Of a DNA stretch of 64,000 nt, positions 1-7,284 are shown piece after piece. Source of the stretch: Lachnospiraceae bacterium (lineage in GTDB: Bacteria > Bacillota > Clostridia > Lachnospirales > Lachnospiraceae); contig CABJAM010000011.1 of the NCBI GenBank assembly GCA_902363555.1, forward strand, positions 1-64,000. The letters run 5' to 3'. A program made the position numbers and the translations under genes. Each line of letters begins with the position of its first letter. Within the stretch, counting starts at the first letter, position 1. The notes beneath the pieces were generated by a model, which searched no databases, had not been told where the DNA came from, and saw only the letters and a program-made list of their open reading frames with translations.

Positions 1-178
1 CTACAATAATGAGCGTTACCAATGGAATCTTGCAAAGCTAGCCCCAAACGAGTTTTATGATTTTTTCATCACTGGGAAGTATCCACTGGATATCCCCAAC
101 AGGCCGGTCTGTCCGGTGATCACAAAAAGGCCAGAGGAATTAGGAGCCGGAGTACTTCAAAGTAAGAAGATTACTTAA
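1..178 (+). CDS. IS3-family transposase, C-terminal fragment (runs off the left edge)
   Basis: The reading frame starting at base 2 is open from the window edge to a TAA at 176-178. It gives 58 residues beginning YNNERYQWNLAKLAP, followed by an FYDFFITGKYPL segment. YNNxRxQ...L...P.EF is the usual end of the DDE integrase core of IS3/IS150-type transposases, which cut and rejoin DNA during transposition. Only the C-terminus is present, so the catalytic residues cannot be checked. An insertion-sequence end follows at about 250-299, so the element may be intact to the left of the window. The family call is based on the C-terminal motif alone. Confidence 0.75.
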   Translation, partial: YNNERYQWNLAKLAPNEFYDFFITGKYPLDIPNRPVCPVITKRPEELGAGVLQSKKIT

Positions 179-299
179 AACAATCATAGAATACCATAAT
201 GATAGAAAACAGGATATCTGAGAACAGGATACAGGTAAAAGAGGAGGAAAAATAAACTGCCCCACTTTAAAAAATGTCCTTGACAAGGGGAACAGTTCA
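1..299 (+). mobile_element. Right end of an IS3-like insertion sequence
   Basis: After the transposase stop there are about 120 bases of AT-rich sequence. It ends in a block around 275-299 (GTCCTTGACAAGGGG then AACAGTTCA) that looks like an IS3-type right terminal inverted repeat, which normally ends in CA. The left end is outside the window, so repeat pairing and target duplication cannot be checked. The presumed boundary at 299/300 lies exactly where the large palindrome at 301 begins. Confidence 0.55.
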
Positions 300-300
300 C

Positions 301-569
301 TGCGGCTGGGGTTTCCGGGAGGTTCATGGGGGAATGGACAGGCTGACTCCGGGCGGTAAGTTCAACTTCGCGTTGAAGCTGCGGCGATACAGGGCACCGG
401 TCCAATGCTCCCGAATTTCTTTATGACTTTCGCTCGCTTGGACCTCAGATTTGAGCCCTGTAGGCGTCAAATCTGGCCCTGTATCACCGCAGCTTCAACA
501 CGAGTTTCACTAACCACCCTCCGTATGCCTGCCCATCCCCCCATGAACCTCCCGGAAACCCCAGCCGCA
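301..569. repeat. Large nested palindrome (about 270 bp, extruding several stems)
   Basis: Bases 301-343 are nearly the reverse complement of 527-569; the outer 30 bp match perfectly and about two mismatches lie further in. An inner arm at 371-396 (core TTGAAGCTGCGG) pairs with 475-500, and a third small hairpin at 447-476 has CAGATTTGA pairing with TCAAATCTG. No convincing gene lies in it; the small ORFs on both strands are low-complexity and have no ribosome binding site. It looks like a palindromic extragenic or MITE-like element, possibly truncated by the IS to its left. No family can be named from this single copy. Confidence 0.7.
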
Positions 570-570
570 G

Positions 571-603
571 CCCTCGCCCAGCCCCCCCTTCCCCCTTTCC
601 CCC
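571..603 (-). other. G-rich tract, potential G-quadruplex on the minus strand
   Basis: The + strand here is almost pure pyrimidine with six runs of three to six Cs, so the complement has more than four G-runs of three or more with short loops. This fits a G-quadruplex sequence motif. It sits at the outer foot of the palindrome within a longer G-poor stretch (570-660). Function is unknown. Confidence 0.45.
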
Positions 604-706
604 ACTCAAAGCCTCCGCACACGGCCCCCAAACCGCCTCCCCTCCGTCTCCATCCACGACATCCCGCAATTATTTGCTAAATTTTATAAAAATATAGTGA
701 TTTATT

Positions 707-735
707 TTGAGTTTTTTGGTAATATATATTATAAA
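707..735 (+). promoter_or_regulatory. Sigma-A-type promoter for the polyphosphate kinase gene
   Basis: TTGAGT at 707-712, a 17-base spacer, then TATAAA at 730-735, about 65 bases before the start codon. The flanking DNA is strongly AT-rich, unlike the C-rich tract just upstream. Confidence 0.6.
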
Positions 736-799
736 AAGAGTACGTATATACTAAGTTTCAGATAATAGAATTTGTGTGCGTGCGGTAAGGAGGACAAGG

Positions 800-2308
800 A
801 TGCTGGAGTGTATTGATCTATCGAAAAATTTAAAGAAGAAGGAAGTCAAGGCACTGATGGACGGACTTGACAGCGAGCTGGCGGTACTTCAAAGAGAAGC
901 CAAGGCCCGCAACATTCCCGTGATGATCATTTTTGAAGGCTGGGGGGCATCAGGAAAGGGAACACTGATCAACCGGCTGATCCACCCGCTGGACCCAAGA
1001 GGCTTTAAGGTATACACCATCCAGAAGGAGAACGAGGAGGAGGCCATGCGCCCGTTCCTGTGGCGCTTCTGGACAAAAACTCCGGCCAAAGGCAGAATCC
1101 ATGTATTTGACCGCAGTTGGTATAACCGGGTCGTAAAGGACCGTGTGGACAGCCATGTAAATAAGGAGGAGCTCCAAAATTCCTATAATGAAATCGTATC
1201 CTTTGAAGAACAACTGTCTGTGGATGGAACGCTGATCATAAAATTCTTCCTTCATATTTCCCAGAAGGAGCAGAAAAAGCGCTTTGAAAAACTGGAAGCC
1301 TCGGAGGAAACCCGCTGGAGAGTTACGGCGGAGGACTGGAAGCATAATAAACAGTATGACGAATATGTGGGCGTTTATGAGGATATGCTTGAAAAAACCG
1401 ACACAGCTTTTGCCCCCTGGACGATTGTGGAAGCAACAGACCGGGAGTATGCCGCCGCAAAGATATTATCCACAGTGGTCGAGGTGCTCAAGGACAAGAT
1501 TGCTGATGTGGATCACGAAAAGACATTGTCTAAAAAAACAGCCCCTTCAATATTACCGGCCGTGGATAATCCGTTTAAATCATCCGTACTGGATGCCGCG
1601 GATCTGACAAAGAGTCTGACGAAGGAAGAGTACAAGAAAAAGCTGAAGGAGCTCCAGAAAAAGCTGGCCATTTTGCACAGTGAAATCTATCGCAGACGTG
1701 TTCCTGTAGTGCTGGCCTTTGAGGGCTGGGATGCCGGGGGCAAGGGTGGTGCGATCAAGCGCCTGACGGAAGAACTGGACCCGAGAGGCTACGAGGTTAT
1801 GCCTACTGCCTCGCCTAATGATATTGAGAAGGCGCATCATTATTTGTGGCGCTTCTGGAATAATATGCCGAAGGCCGGGCATCTGGCTATTTTTGACCGT
1901 ACCTGGTATGGCCGCGTGATGGTTGAGCGTATTGAGGGCTTCTGTACGGAGGATGAGTGGCAGAGAGCTTATAAGGAAATCAATCAGATGGAGGAGCATC
2001 TTTATAATGCCGGTGCTGTCGTGCTTAAATTCTGGATGCATATCGATAAGGACGAGCAGGAACGCCGTTTTAATGAGCGCATGGCCAACCCGGAAAAGCA
2101 GTGGAAGATCACCGATGAGGATTGGCGTAATCGGGAAAAATGGGATCAGTACGAGGATGCGGTCAATGAGATGATCATCCGTACCAGCACGACCTACGCT
2201 CCGTGGATCATTGTGGAAGGCAATTCCAAATATTATGCCCGGGTGAAAGTTCTGGAAACCGTGGTTAAAGCATTGGAAGAGAAGCTTGGAATCAAAGGTA
2301 AGAAATAA
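800..2308 (+). CDS. pap: Polyphosphate:AMP phosphotransferase (tandem PPK2 domains)
   Basis: It transfers phosphate from polyphosphate to AMP (or a related nucleotide), forming ADP in the cytoplasm without using ATP. The 502-residue protein has two homologous PPK2 domains. The first has a P-loop near residues 45-54 (FEGWGASGKG) and a Walker B-like FDRSWY near 103. The second has FEGWDAGGKGG near 307 and FDRTWY near 367. The two-domain length of about 500 residues is typical of Pap. The ATG at 800 is chosen because AAGGAGG lies just upstream; a GTG at 776 would add eight residues but has no such site. The gene stands alone between the IS/palindrome region and a convergent tRNA. Substrate preference (AMP or NDP) cannot be read with certainty. 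Confidence 0.85.
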   Translation: MLECIDLSKNLKKKEVKALMDGLDSELAVLQREAKARNIPVMIIFEGWGASGKGTLINRLIHPLDPRGFKVYTIQKENEEEAMRPFLWRFWTKTPAKGRIHVFDRSWYNRVVKDRVDSHVNKEELQNSYNEIVSFEEQLSVDGTLIIKFFLHISQKEQKKRFEKLEASEETRWRVTAEDWKHNKQYDEYVGVYEDMLEKTDTAFAPWTIVEATDREYAAAKILSTVVEVLKDKIADVDHEKTLSKKTAPSILPAVDNPFKSSVLDAADLTKSLTKEEYKKKLKELQKKLAILHSEIYRRRVPVVLAFEGWDAGGKGGAIKRLTEELDPRGYEVMPTASPNDIEKAHHYLWRFWNNMPKAGHLAIFDRTWYGRVMVERIEGFCTEDEWQRAYKEINQMEEHLYNAGAVVLKFWMHIDKDEQERRFNERMANPEKQWKITDEDWRNREKWDQYEDAVNEMIIRTSTTYAPWIIVEGNSKYYARVKVLETVVKALEEKLGIKGKK

Positions 2309-2314
2309 AATAAA

Positions 2315-2341
2315 ATGACCTGCTGTAATACAGCAGGTCAT
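2315..2341 (-). terminator. Terminator of the tRNA-Arg gene
   Basis: A perfect hairpin (TGACCTGCTG pairing with CAGCAGGTCA) lies between pap and the tRNA. On the minus strand it is followed by a T-rich tail, so it suits the tRNA transcript and may also stop pap transcripts. Confidence 0.75.
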
Positions 2342-2347
2342 AAAAAA

Positions 2348-2419
2348 TGTACCTGAAGGGAATTGAACCCTCGCACCTGGCTCCGGAGGCCAGTGCTCTA
2401 TCCACTGAGCTACAGGTAC
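2348..2419 (-). tRNA. tRNA-Arg (anticodon CCG)
   Basis: The minus strand folds as a full cloverleaf: acceptor GTACCTG pairs with CAGGTAC, the D-arm contains AGCTCAGTGGATAGAGC, and the T-arm contains GGGTTCAATTCCC. The anticodon loop CTCCGGA gives anticodon CCG, reading CGG (Arg). The CCA end is not encoded. A promoter lies just upstream on the same strand. Confidence 0.93.
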
Positions 2420-2426
2420 GATATAG

Positions 2427-2455
2427 ATTATAACTCAGAATCTGGAAAAAAGCAA
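2427..2455 (-). promoter_or_regulatory. Promoter of tRNA-Arg
   Basis: On the minus strand, TTGCTT (complement of 2450-2455), a 17-base spacer and TATAAT (complement of 2427-2432), ending seven bases before the tRNA. Confidence 0.7.
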
Positions 2456-2589
2456 GCTAAATTTTTGCAATTGTTTGAACAATTTTTGCGCCCGTTTACA
2501 GACCTGTGGCGGGTGAAAAAAACACGGGGGTAGAAAATGGGGCTATTTTGGGGGCAAAGTGGTGTCGAATGACGTCAAATTTATCCGTA

Positions 2590-2618
2590 TTGCTTTTTAA
2601 GTGGTTTTTTGGTACAAT
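2590..2618 (+). promoter_or_regulatory. Promoter of the secreted low-complexity protein
   Basis: TTGCTT at 2590-2595, a 17-base spacer, then TACAAT at 2613-2618, 32 bases before the ATG at 2650. Confidence 0.6.
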
Positions 2619-2649
2619 AAACTGGTAAAAAATTCAAAGGAGAAAAGTC

Positions 2650-3534
2650 ATGCAAACTAACGTGCCAAAAAACGCGACGGGGGATCATAAAAAGATTATT
2701 ATTATCGTGTTGGCTGTGATTATCCTTATCGCCATAGTTGCCGCCATCATTTTCAACAGTACAGGAAAAAAGGAATCCGGCAGCAACGATAATACAAATA
2801 ATAAACAGACTGTTTCCCAGACCGGTGAAACCGATGATTCTACTAAAACCGGGGAGACATCTGGTCAGACAGAATCCGTCAGCGAAGTAACTACACAGAT
2901 TGAGACATTGATCAAAGCTTACCGTACAGCATTTGCCAATGCGGATATTGAGACGCTCAAAACACTTTATAATACCGACCAGGTTATGAACAGTGATGTG
3001 ATCACAGCGACGTCCAAGATCATTACCGGCTATGAAAACACGCAGTGTTACATTAAAAATGGTATGGATGATACATCCAAGGTTGTTTTCATTTATGATG
3101 ATTTTAAAATCACCGATATCGACGTATTGATCCCGAATGTGAGCTATGCTTATCTGAAACAGAAAGCGGATGGAACCTATTATATTTATCCCGGTGAATA
3201 TGACCAGTCCACAGCGAACTACGTGTACTCCAGTGAGATCCAAAAGTATATCAGCGAGCTGATCAAAGAGGACGATATCAAGGCTTTATACACATCGGTC
3301 AATGAAAAATTCAGCAAGCTTGTTTCAGAAAATGAAAAAGTGAAAGCTTTTATAGATAAGCTTACCGGCGGCAGTAGTACCACGGATGAAACCGGACAGT
3401 CCGGCGAGACAAAGAGCGGCGAAACTGAAAGTGGCGAAACTGGCAGTAATGGCACCGGTCAAACCGAAAGCGGTGAAACCAGCAGTACAGAAAACACCGC
3501 CGCAACCGACGGAGCTCTGACCCCAGCCGCATAA
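2650..3534 (+). CDS. Membrane-anchored extracellular protein of unknown function
   Basis: The 294-residue product is not one I recognise by name. Residues about 15-37 form one strongly hydrophobic helix (IIIIVLAVIILIAIVAAIIF) after a short basic N-terminus, so it is probably a signal anchor with the rest outside. A Thr/Ser/Glu-rich linker (about 38-75) leads to a folded region (about 78-240) that resembles the NTF2-like or nuclear-transport-factor fold in pattern (SKIITGYENTQ, YAYLKQKADGTYYIYPG); this is a weak impression only. The C-terminus repeats SGET-like units and is disordered. AAAGGAG before the ATG supports the start. It has its own promoter and terminator. Confidence 0.7.
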   Translation: MQTNVPKNATGDHKKIIIIVLAVIILIAIVAAIIFNSTGKKESGSNDNTNNKQTVSQTGETDDSTKTGETSGQTESVSEVTTQIETLIKAYRTAFANADIETLKTLYNTDQVMNSDVITATSKIITGYENTQCYIKNGMDDTSKVVFIYDDFKITDIDVLIPNVSYAYLKQKADGTYYIYPGEYDQSTANYVYSSEIQKYISELIKEDDIKALYTSVNEKFSKLVSENEKVKAFIDKLTGGSSTTDETGQSGETKSGETESGETGSNGTGQTESGETSSTENTAATDGALTPAA

Positions 3535-3610
3535 GTCTGCGCTCCCATGCATTTCGGAGCCATAGCTCCAACAAAAAGACCGCGACTGAAACCAGCAAAA
3601 ACAGTAGCCG

Positions 3611-3651
3611 AAAAAGAGCAGTTGTCGTATAATAAAGACAACTGCTTTTTT
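3611..3651 (+). terminator. Rho-independent terminator
   Basis: GCAGTTGTC (3618-3626) pairs with GACAACTGC (3637-3645), followed by six Ts. The dispersed repeat begins directly after the T-run. Confidence 0.85.
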
Positions 3652-3860
3652 GCGCGAAAGCAACGAGCCATAAAGGGGAGCTTGCTCACCTTTATGGCGA
3701 CTGCCGCGATCCGGCGGAACGGAGTGGAGCCGGATGTGAGAAGCAACGAGCCACAAAGGGGAGCTTGCTCATCAGTTTGGCGACTGCCGCGATCTGGCGG
3801 AACGGAGTGGAGCCGGATGTGAGAAGCGAAGCCGGATGCGCGAAGCAACGAGCCACAAAG
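3652..3860 (+). repeat. Dispersed GCGAAGCAACGAGCC repeat, about 2.5 tandem copies
   Basis: The unit starts GCGAAAGCAACGAGCC. It continues with a hairpin in which CCATAAAGG pairs with CCTTTATGG around GAGCTTGCTC, and then with a second hairpin in which ATCCGGC pairs with GCCGGAT. The unit restarts near 3743 and a partial third copy starts near 3839. The second copy has changed one side of the first hairpin (CACAAAGG against ATCAGTTTGG). The third copy runs into rluF, so its ACAAAGGAG supplies the rluF ribosome binding site. Related copies lie at 11938, 16133, 19765, 22868 and 57357. Confidence 0.75.
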
Positions 3861-3875
3861 GAGAACAAAACGATT

Positions 3876-4628
3876 ATGGATGACAAAATTTTGATCCGTT
3901 TAAATAAGTATTTAAGTGAATGCGGCCAATGTTCCCGCCGGGAAGCCGACGACCTCATTGCCCGCGGAGAAGTTACCGTCGACGGCCACGCCGCATCCAT
4001 GGGTGAGCGGGTAAGCGGCCATGAAAAAATATTAATCCATGGAAAGCCCATAAAAGGCCCGGCGAAAAGCCATACTTATATTGTAATGAATAAACCGAGA
4101 GGTGTCGTCTGTACGACAAAAAACGACAAAAACAACGTCATAGACTATCTGGGACTTGAACAGAGGGTATTTCCCGTGGGAAGGCTGGACAAAGATTCCG
4201 AAGGGCTTCTCATACTCACCAGCGACGGGGATATTGTAAACCGGATGATGCGCGCCGGCAATTTCCATGAAAAGGAATATGTCGTAACCGTAGATAAGCC
4301 CATCGATGAAACATTTATACGAAAAATGAGTGCCGGAGTCTTTCTGCCGGAGCTGGAAGTAAAAACGCGGCCGTGTTCGGTAATAAAAACAGGAAGGACA
4401 TCCTTTAAAATCATACTTACCCAGGGATTAAACCGGCAGATCCGGCGGATGTGCCAGTGTCTGGGCTTTCGGGTTGTCAGCCTGAAACGGGTGCGGATTA
4501 TGAATATCCGTCTTGGAAGCCTTGCCACAGGCGCGTGGCGGCCCATGACCGCCGAGGAGCTTAAGGACCTGAAAAAAATCATACGGAATTCGTCTAATGA
4601 TACCGTTAAAAATATTCGTAAAAAGTGA
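3876..4628 (+). CDS. rluF: 23S rRNA pseudouridine synthase RluF-like
   Basis: It isomerises a specific uridine in 23S rRNA to pseudouridine. The 250-residue protein has an N-terminal S4 RNA-binding domain (about 1-60: RLNKYLSECGQCSRREAD), then a RsuA/RluB/E/F catalytic domain. The nucleophile aspartate is D105 in GRLDKDSEGLL. The sequence HEKEYVVTVDKP and the LTQGLNRQIRRMC segment match RluF better than RluB. The ATG at 3876 is chosen because AAAGGAG lies about 11 bases upstream and S4 homology begins there; a longer upstream frame runs through the repeat and is not credible. It is followed 11 bases later by ligA. Confidence 0.85.
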   Translation: MDDKILIRLNKYLSECGQCSRREADDLIARGEVTVDGHAASMGERVSGHEKILIHGKPIKGPAKSHTYIVMNKPRGVVCTTKNDKNNVIDYLGLEQRVFPVGRLDKDSEGLLILTSDGDIVNRMMRAGNFHEKEYVVTVDKPIDETFIRKMSAGVFLPELEVKTRPCSVIKTGRTSFKIILTQGLNRQIRRMCQCLGFRVVSLKRVRIMNIRLGSLATGAWRPMTAEELKDLKKIIRNSSNDTVKNIRKK

Positions 4629-4639
4629 GGAATTACATC

Positions 4640-6607
4640 ATGCAGCAGCAGATTGAAAGAATGAAGGAACTGGTGGACCGGCTGAATGCGGCCGGCCGCG
4701 CTTATTATCAGGAAGACCGGGAGATCATAAGCAATTACGAATATGATGCCCTTTACGATGAACTGCAGGCGCTGGAGGCGGCTACCGACACCGTTCTTGG
4801 CAACAGCCCTACGATAAAGGTGGGCTATGAAGTACTCAGTGAACTGCCCAAGGAGCGCCACGAATCGCGGATGCTGTCCCTGGATAAAACGAAGGATGTG
4901 CTGGCGCTGAAATCCTGGCTTGGTCCTCATAAAGCGTCGCTGTCCTGGAAGCTGGACGGCCTGACTATCGTTTTGACTTACCGGGGAGGAACGCTGGCCA
5001 AGGCGGTCACCCGCGGCAACGGGGAAATCGGTGAGGTGATCACCAATAACGCCCGTGTCTTTAAAAATCTGCCCCATAAGCTTTCCTATGACGGGGAGCT
5101 GGTCCTGCGCGGGGAAGCTGTGATCAAATATTCGGATTTTGAACAGATCAATGCCCAGATCGATGATGTGGACGCCCGTTATAAAAACCCGAGAAATCTG
5201 TGCAGCGGTTCGGTGCGTCAGTTGAACAATGAAATCACAGCCCGGCGGAATGTGCATTTTTTTGCATTTACACTGGTGCGGGCCGATGACGTGGATTTTC
5301 ACAATTCCCGTATTGAGCAGATGGAGTGGTTAAAGGGGCTGGGCTTTGATATTGTAGAGTATCAGGCGGTGACCGGTGACAGTATCGAAGCTGCGGTCGC
5401 CGACTTTGCCGCCCGTATTCCGGAAAATGATTTTCCATCGGATGGCCTTGTTCTGACGTACGACGATATTGAATACAGCCGTTCCCTGGGAACGACGGCA
5501 AAGTTTCCGAGAGATTCGATGGCCTTTAAGTGGGCTGACGAGACGGCCCAGACCCATCTGCTGGAAATCGAGTGGAGCGCATCCCGGACCGGGCTTATTA
5601 ATCCGGTGGCTATATTTGAGCCGGTGGAGCTGGAGGGCACCACGGTTGCCCGGGCCAGTGTTCATAATTTAAGTATTATCGATGAACTGGAGCTTGGCAT
5701 AGGCGATGAAATTGAAGTTTATAAGGCCAATATGATCATCCCCCAGATCGCCAGAAATCTGACCAAAAGCGGCCGTCTGGAAATTCCATGTAATTGTCCG
5801 GTGTGCGGCGAGGCTACAAAGATTGAGCAGATGAATGACACGAAATCGTTGTACTGCACGAATCCGGACTGTCCGGCGAAAAAGATCAAATCTTACACAT
5901 TGTTTGTCAGCCGGGATGCATTTAATATTGAAGGGCTTTCCGAAGCCACGCTGGAGAAGTTCGTACAGGCGGGCTTTATCCACGAATTTGCCGATATTTT
6001 CAAGCTGGAAGGCCACCAGGAGGCCATTGTGGCCATGGATGGCTTTGGCGAAAAATCCTATACGAACCTTATGGCCTCCATTGAAAAGGCCAGAGAAGTG
6101 CTGCTTCCCAAGTTTATTTACAGTCTGGGCATCCCCGGCGTAGGTCTGTCCAATGCGCGGCTGATCTGCAGGGCATTTGATCAGGATCTGGATGAGATAC
6201 GCAAGGCCGATGTGGAGGCATTTGTGGATATTCCAGGAATCGGTCAGGTGATCGCTGAGAGCTGCGCGGCATTTTTTGCCGACGAAAAATCTGCGGCGAT
6301 GGTGGATCACCTTCTGGAGCAGGTCCGTTTGATCCCGGAGGAAGCTGCGGATGAGAGCACGGAAATATCAGGAAAGACATTTGTCATCACCGGCAGCCTG
6401 AACCATTTTACAAACCGGAATGAACTAAAGGCGCTGATCGAGAGCAAGGGCGGAAAGGTGGCCGGTTCCGTATCTTCAAAAACGGACTTCCTGATCAATA
6501 ACGATGTCGCATCATCTTCATCGAAAAATAAAAAAGCAAGAGAGCTTGAAATTCCCATACTGGACGAGGAGGCATTCCTCAACCTGATCGGAAACCGCAG
6601 GGAATAA
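4640..6607 (+). CDS. ligA: NAD-dependent DNA ligase
   Basis: It seals nicks in double-stranded DNA, using NAD+ to adenylate itself. The protein is 655 residues, near the usual 670. An NTase core carries the adenylated lysine K104 in WKLDG and a motif IV-like PSDGLVLTYDD. It is followed by an OB fold, a four-cysteine zinc finger (CPVC...CTNPDC), helix-hairpin-helix repeats (GIPGVGLSNARL, DIPGIGQVIAES) and a C-terminal BRCT domain from SGKTFVITGSL. The sequence is divergent from textbook LigA around motifs I and IIIa, resembling the second LigA type common in Lachnospiraceae, so another copy could exist elsewhere. The ATG at 4640 has GAGGA eight bases upstream; a GTG at 4625 is less likely. Confidence 0.9.
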   Translation: MQQQIERMKELVDRLNAAGRAYYQEDREIISNYEYDALYDELQALEAATDTVLGNSPTIKVGYEVLSELPKERHESRMLSLDKTKDVLALKSWLGPHKASLSWKLDGLTIVLTYRGGTLAKAVTRGNGEIGEVITNNARVFKNLPHKLSYDGELVLRGEAVIKYSDFEQINAQIDDVDARYKNPRNLCSGSVRQLNNEITARRNVHFFAFTLVRADDVDFHNSRIEQMEWLKGLGFDIVEYQAVTGDSIEAAVADFAARIPENDFPSDGLVLTYDDIEYSRSLGTTAKFPRDSMAFKWADETAQTHLLEIEWSASRTGLINPVAIFEPVELEGTTVARASVHNLSIIDELELGIGDEIEVYKANMIIPQIARNLTKSGRLEIPCNCPVCGEATKIEQMNDTKSLYCTNPDCPAKKIKSYTLFVSRDAFNIEGLSEATLEKFVQAGFIHEFADIFKLEGHQEAIVAMDGFGEKSYTNLMASIEKAREVLLPKFIYSLGIPGVGLSNARLICRAFDQDLDEIRKADVEAFVDIPGIGQVIAESCAAFFADEKSAAMVDHLLEQVRLIPEEAADESTEISGKTFVITGSLNHFTNRNELKALIESKGGKVAGSVSSKTDFLINNDVASSSSKNKKARELEIPILDEEAFLNLIGNRRE

Positions 6608-6666
6608 ATCTCTGCAACTACGTTTAATGAAAATGAGAATTATTGCTATTTTTCTTTTTTTGATTA

Positions 6667-6695
6667 TTGACTTTTGAATATAAGAGTGATATAGT
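6667..6695 (+). promoter_or_regulatory. Promoter of the isc operon
   Basis: TTGACT at 6667-6672, a 17-base spacer and TATAGT at 6690-6695, about 114 bases before iscR. Confidence 0.7.
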
Positions 6696-6703
6696 TATTT
6701 TAG

Positions 6704-6728
6704 AAATCCTAGTAAAACAGTCGGGATT
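6704..6728 (+). promoter_or_regulatory. Candidate IscR/Rrf2 operator
   Basis: An imperfect inverted repeat, AATCC-TAGT...AGTC-GGGATT, begins eight bases after the -10 box and so covers the expected transcription start. Its size and AT-rich centre suit an Rrf2-family dimer, and the first gene downstream is an Rrf2 regulator, so autorepression is inferred. Confidence 0.5.
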
Positions 6729-6743
6729 GAAAAAAGATGATTT

Positions 6744-6785
6744 ATCGTAACCGTTTGGCCCGTCCAAGCGGCTGCTGGTTACGAT
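6744..6785 (+). other. Leader hairpin upstream of iscR
   Basis: ATCGTAACC (6744-6752) pairs with GGTTACGAT (6777-6785), with an inner GTTTGG/CCAAGC pairing. It has no T-run, so it is not a terminator. The arms contain the GTAACCGTT motif seen in other gaps of this window. Confidence 0.5.
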
Positions 6786-6808
6786 CTATGACAGAAGGTG
6801 GTGGATAA

Positions 6809-7228
6809 ATGCGGTTGTCAACAAAGGGACGTTATGGTCTGCGGGCTGTGGTCGATCTGGCAGTGAACAGTGCGGATGAGGCCGTCTCTATCGCCAGCAT
6901 TGCTGCACGCCAGGAGTTGTCGGAGAGCTATCTGGAGCAATTGATCGCAAGACTGCGCAAAGCCGGTATTGTGAACAGCATTCGGGGCTGGGGCGGCGGC
7001 TATGTACTGGCCAGACCGGCAGAGGACATTACCGTAGGTCAGATTTTACGGGCGTTGGAAGGCGAGCTGTCCGTTGTCGAATGCCCGGATAATCAGGGAT
7101 GCGATAAGTACGATACTTGTGTGACAAAATATGTATGGAAGCGTATTAATGACAGTATAAATAATGTAGTAGATACGATGACCCTGGAAGAGGTTATTAA
7201 AAATAGCTGTCTCGGAGAAACGCAGTAG
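6809..7228 (+). CDS. iscR: Rrf2-family iron-sulfur regulator, IscR-like
   Basis: This 139-residue transcription factor has an N-terminal winged helix (MRLSTKGRYGLRAVVDLA, recognition region SESYLEQLIARLRKAG). A three-cysteine Fe-S ligand cluster lies at about residues 92-104 (CPDNQGCDKYDTC), spaced C-x5-C-x5-C as in IscR. That spacing, and its place directly before iscS and iscU, identify it as the sensor of Fe-S cluster status that represses the operon. AAGGTGG precedes the ATG. A candidate operator lies at 6704-6728. CymR-type regulators share the fold but lack this cysteine cluster. Confidence 0.88.
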   Translation: MRLSTKGRYGLRAVVDLAVNSADEAVSIASIAARQELSESYLEQLIARLRKAGIVNSIRGWGGGYVLARPAEDITVGQILRALEGELSVVECPDNQGCDKYDTCVTKYVWKRINDSINNVVDTMTLEEVIKNSCLGETQ

Positions 7229-7284
7229 GAGTAACCGTTTTGTATCTCTGAACGCTTACAATTTGAAGAATGGAGTGATCATTT

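Noticed and set aside
405..680. Pro-rich open frame on the + strand (and its minus-strand partner 484-669)
   Set aside because: It lies in the palindrome and C-rich tract, has low complexity and no ribosome binding site. It is explained by the repeat.
1580..2341. Long minus-strand open frame opposite the polyphosphate kinase gene
   Set aside because: It is antisense to clearly conserved PPK2 sequence and has no recognisable domain, so it is a shadow.
3652..3860. The repeat core GCAACGAGC resembles a conserved stretch of 16S rRNA
   Set aside because: Only about nine bases match, the surrounding sequence differs, and no other rRNA segments are present.
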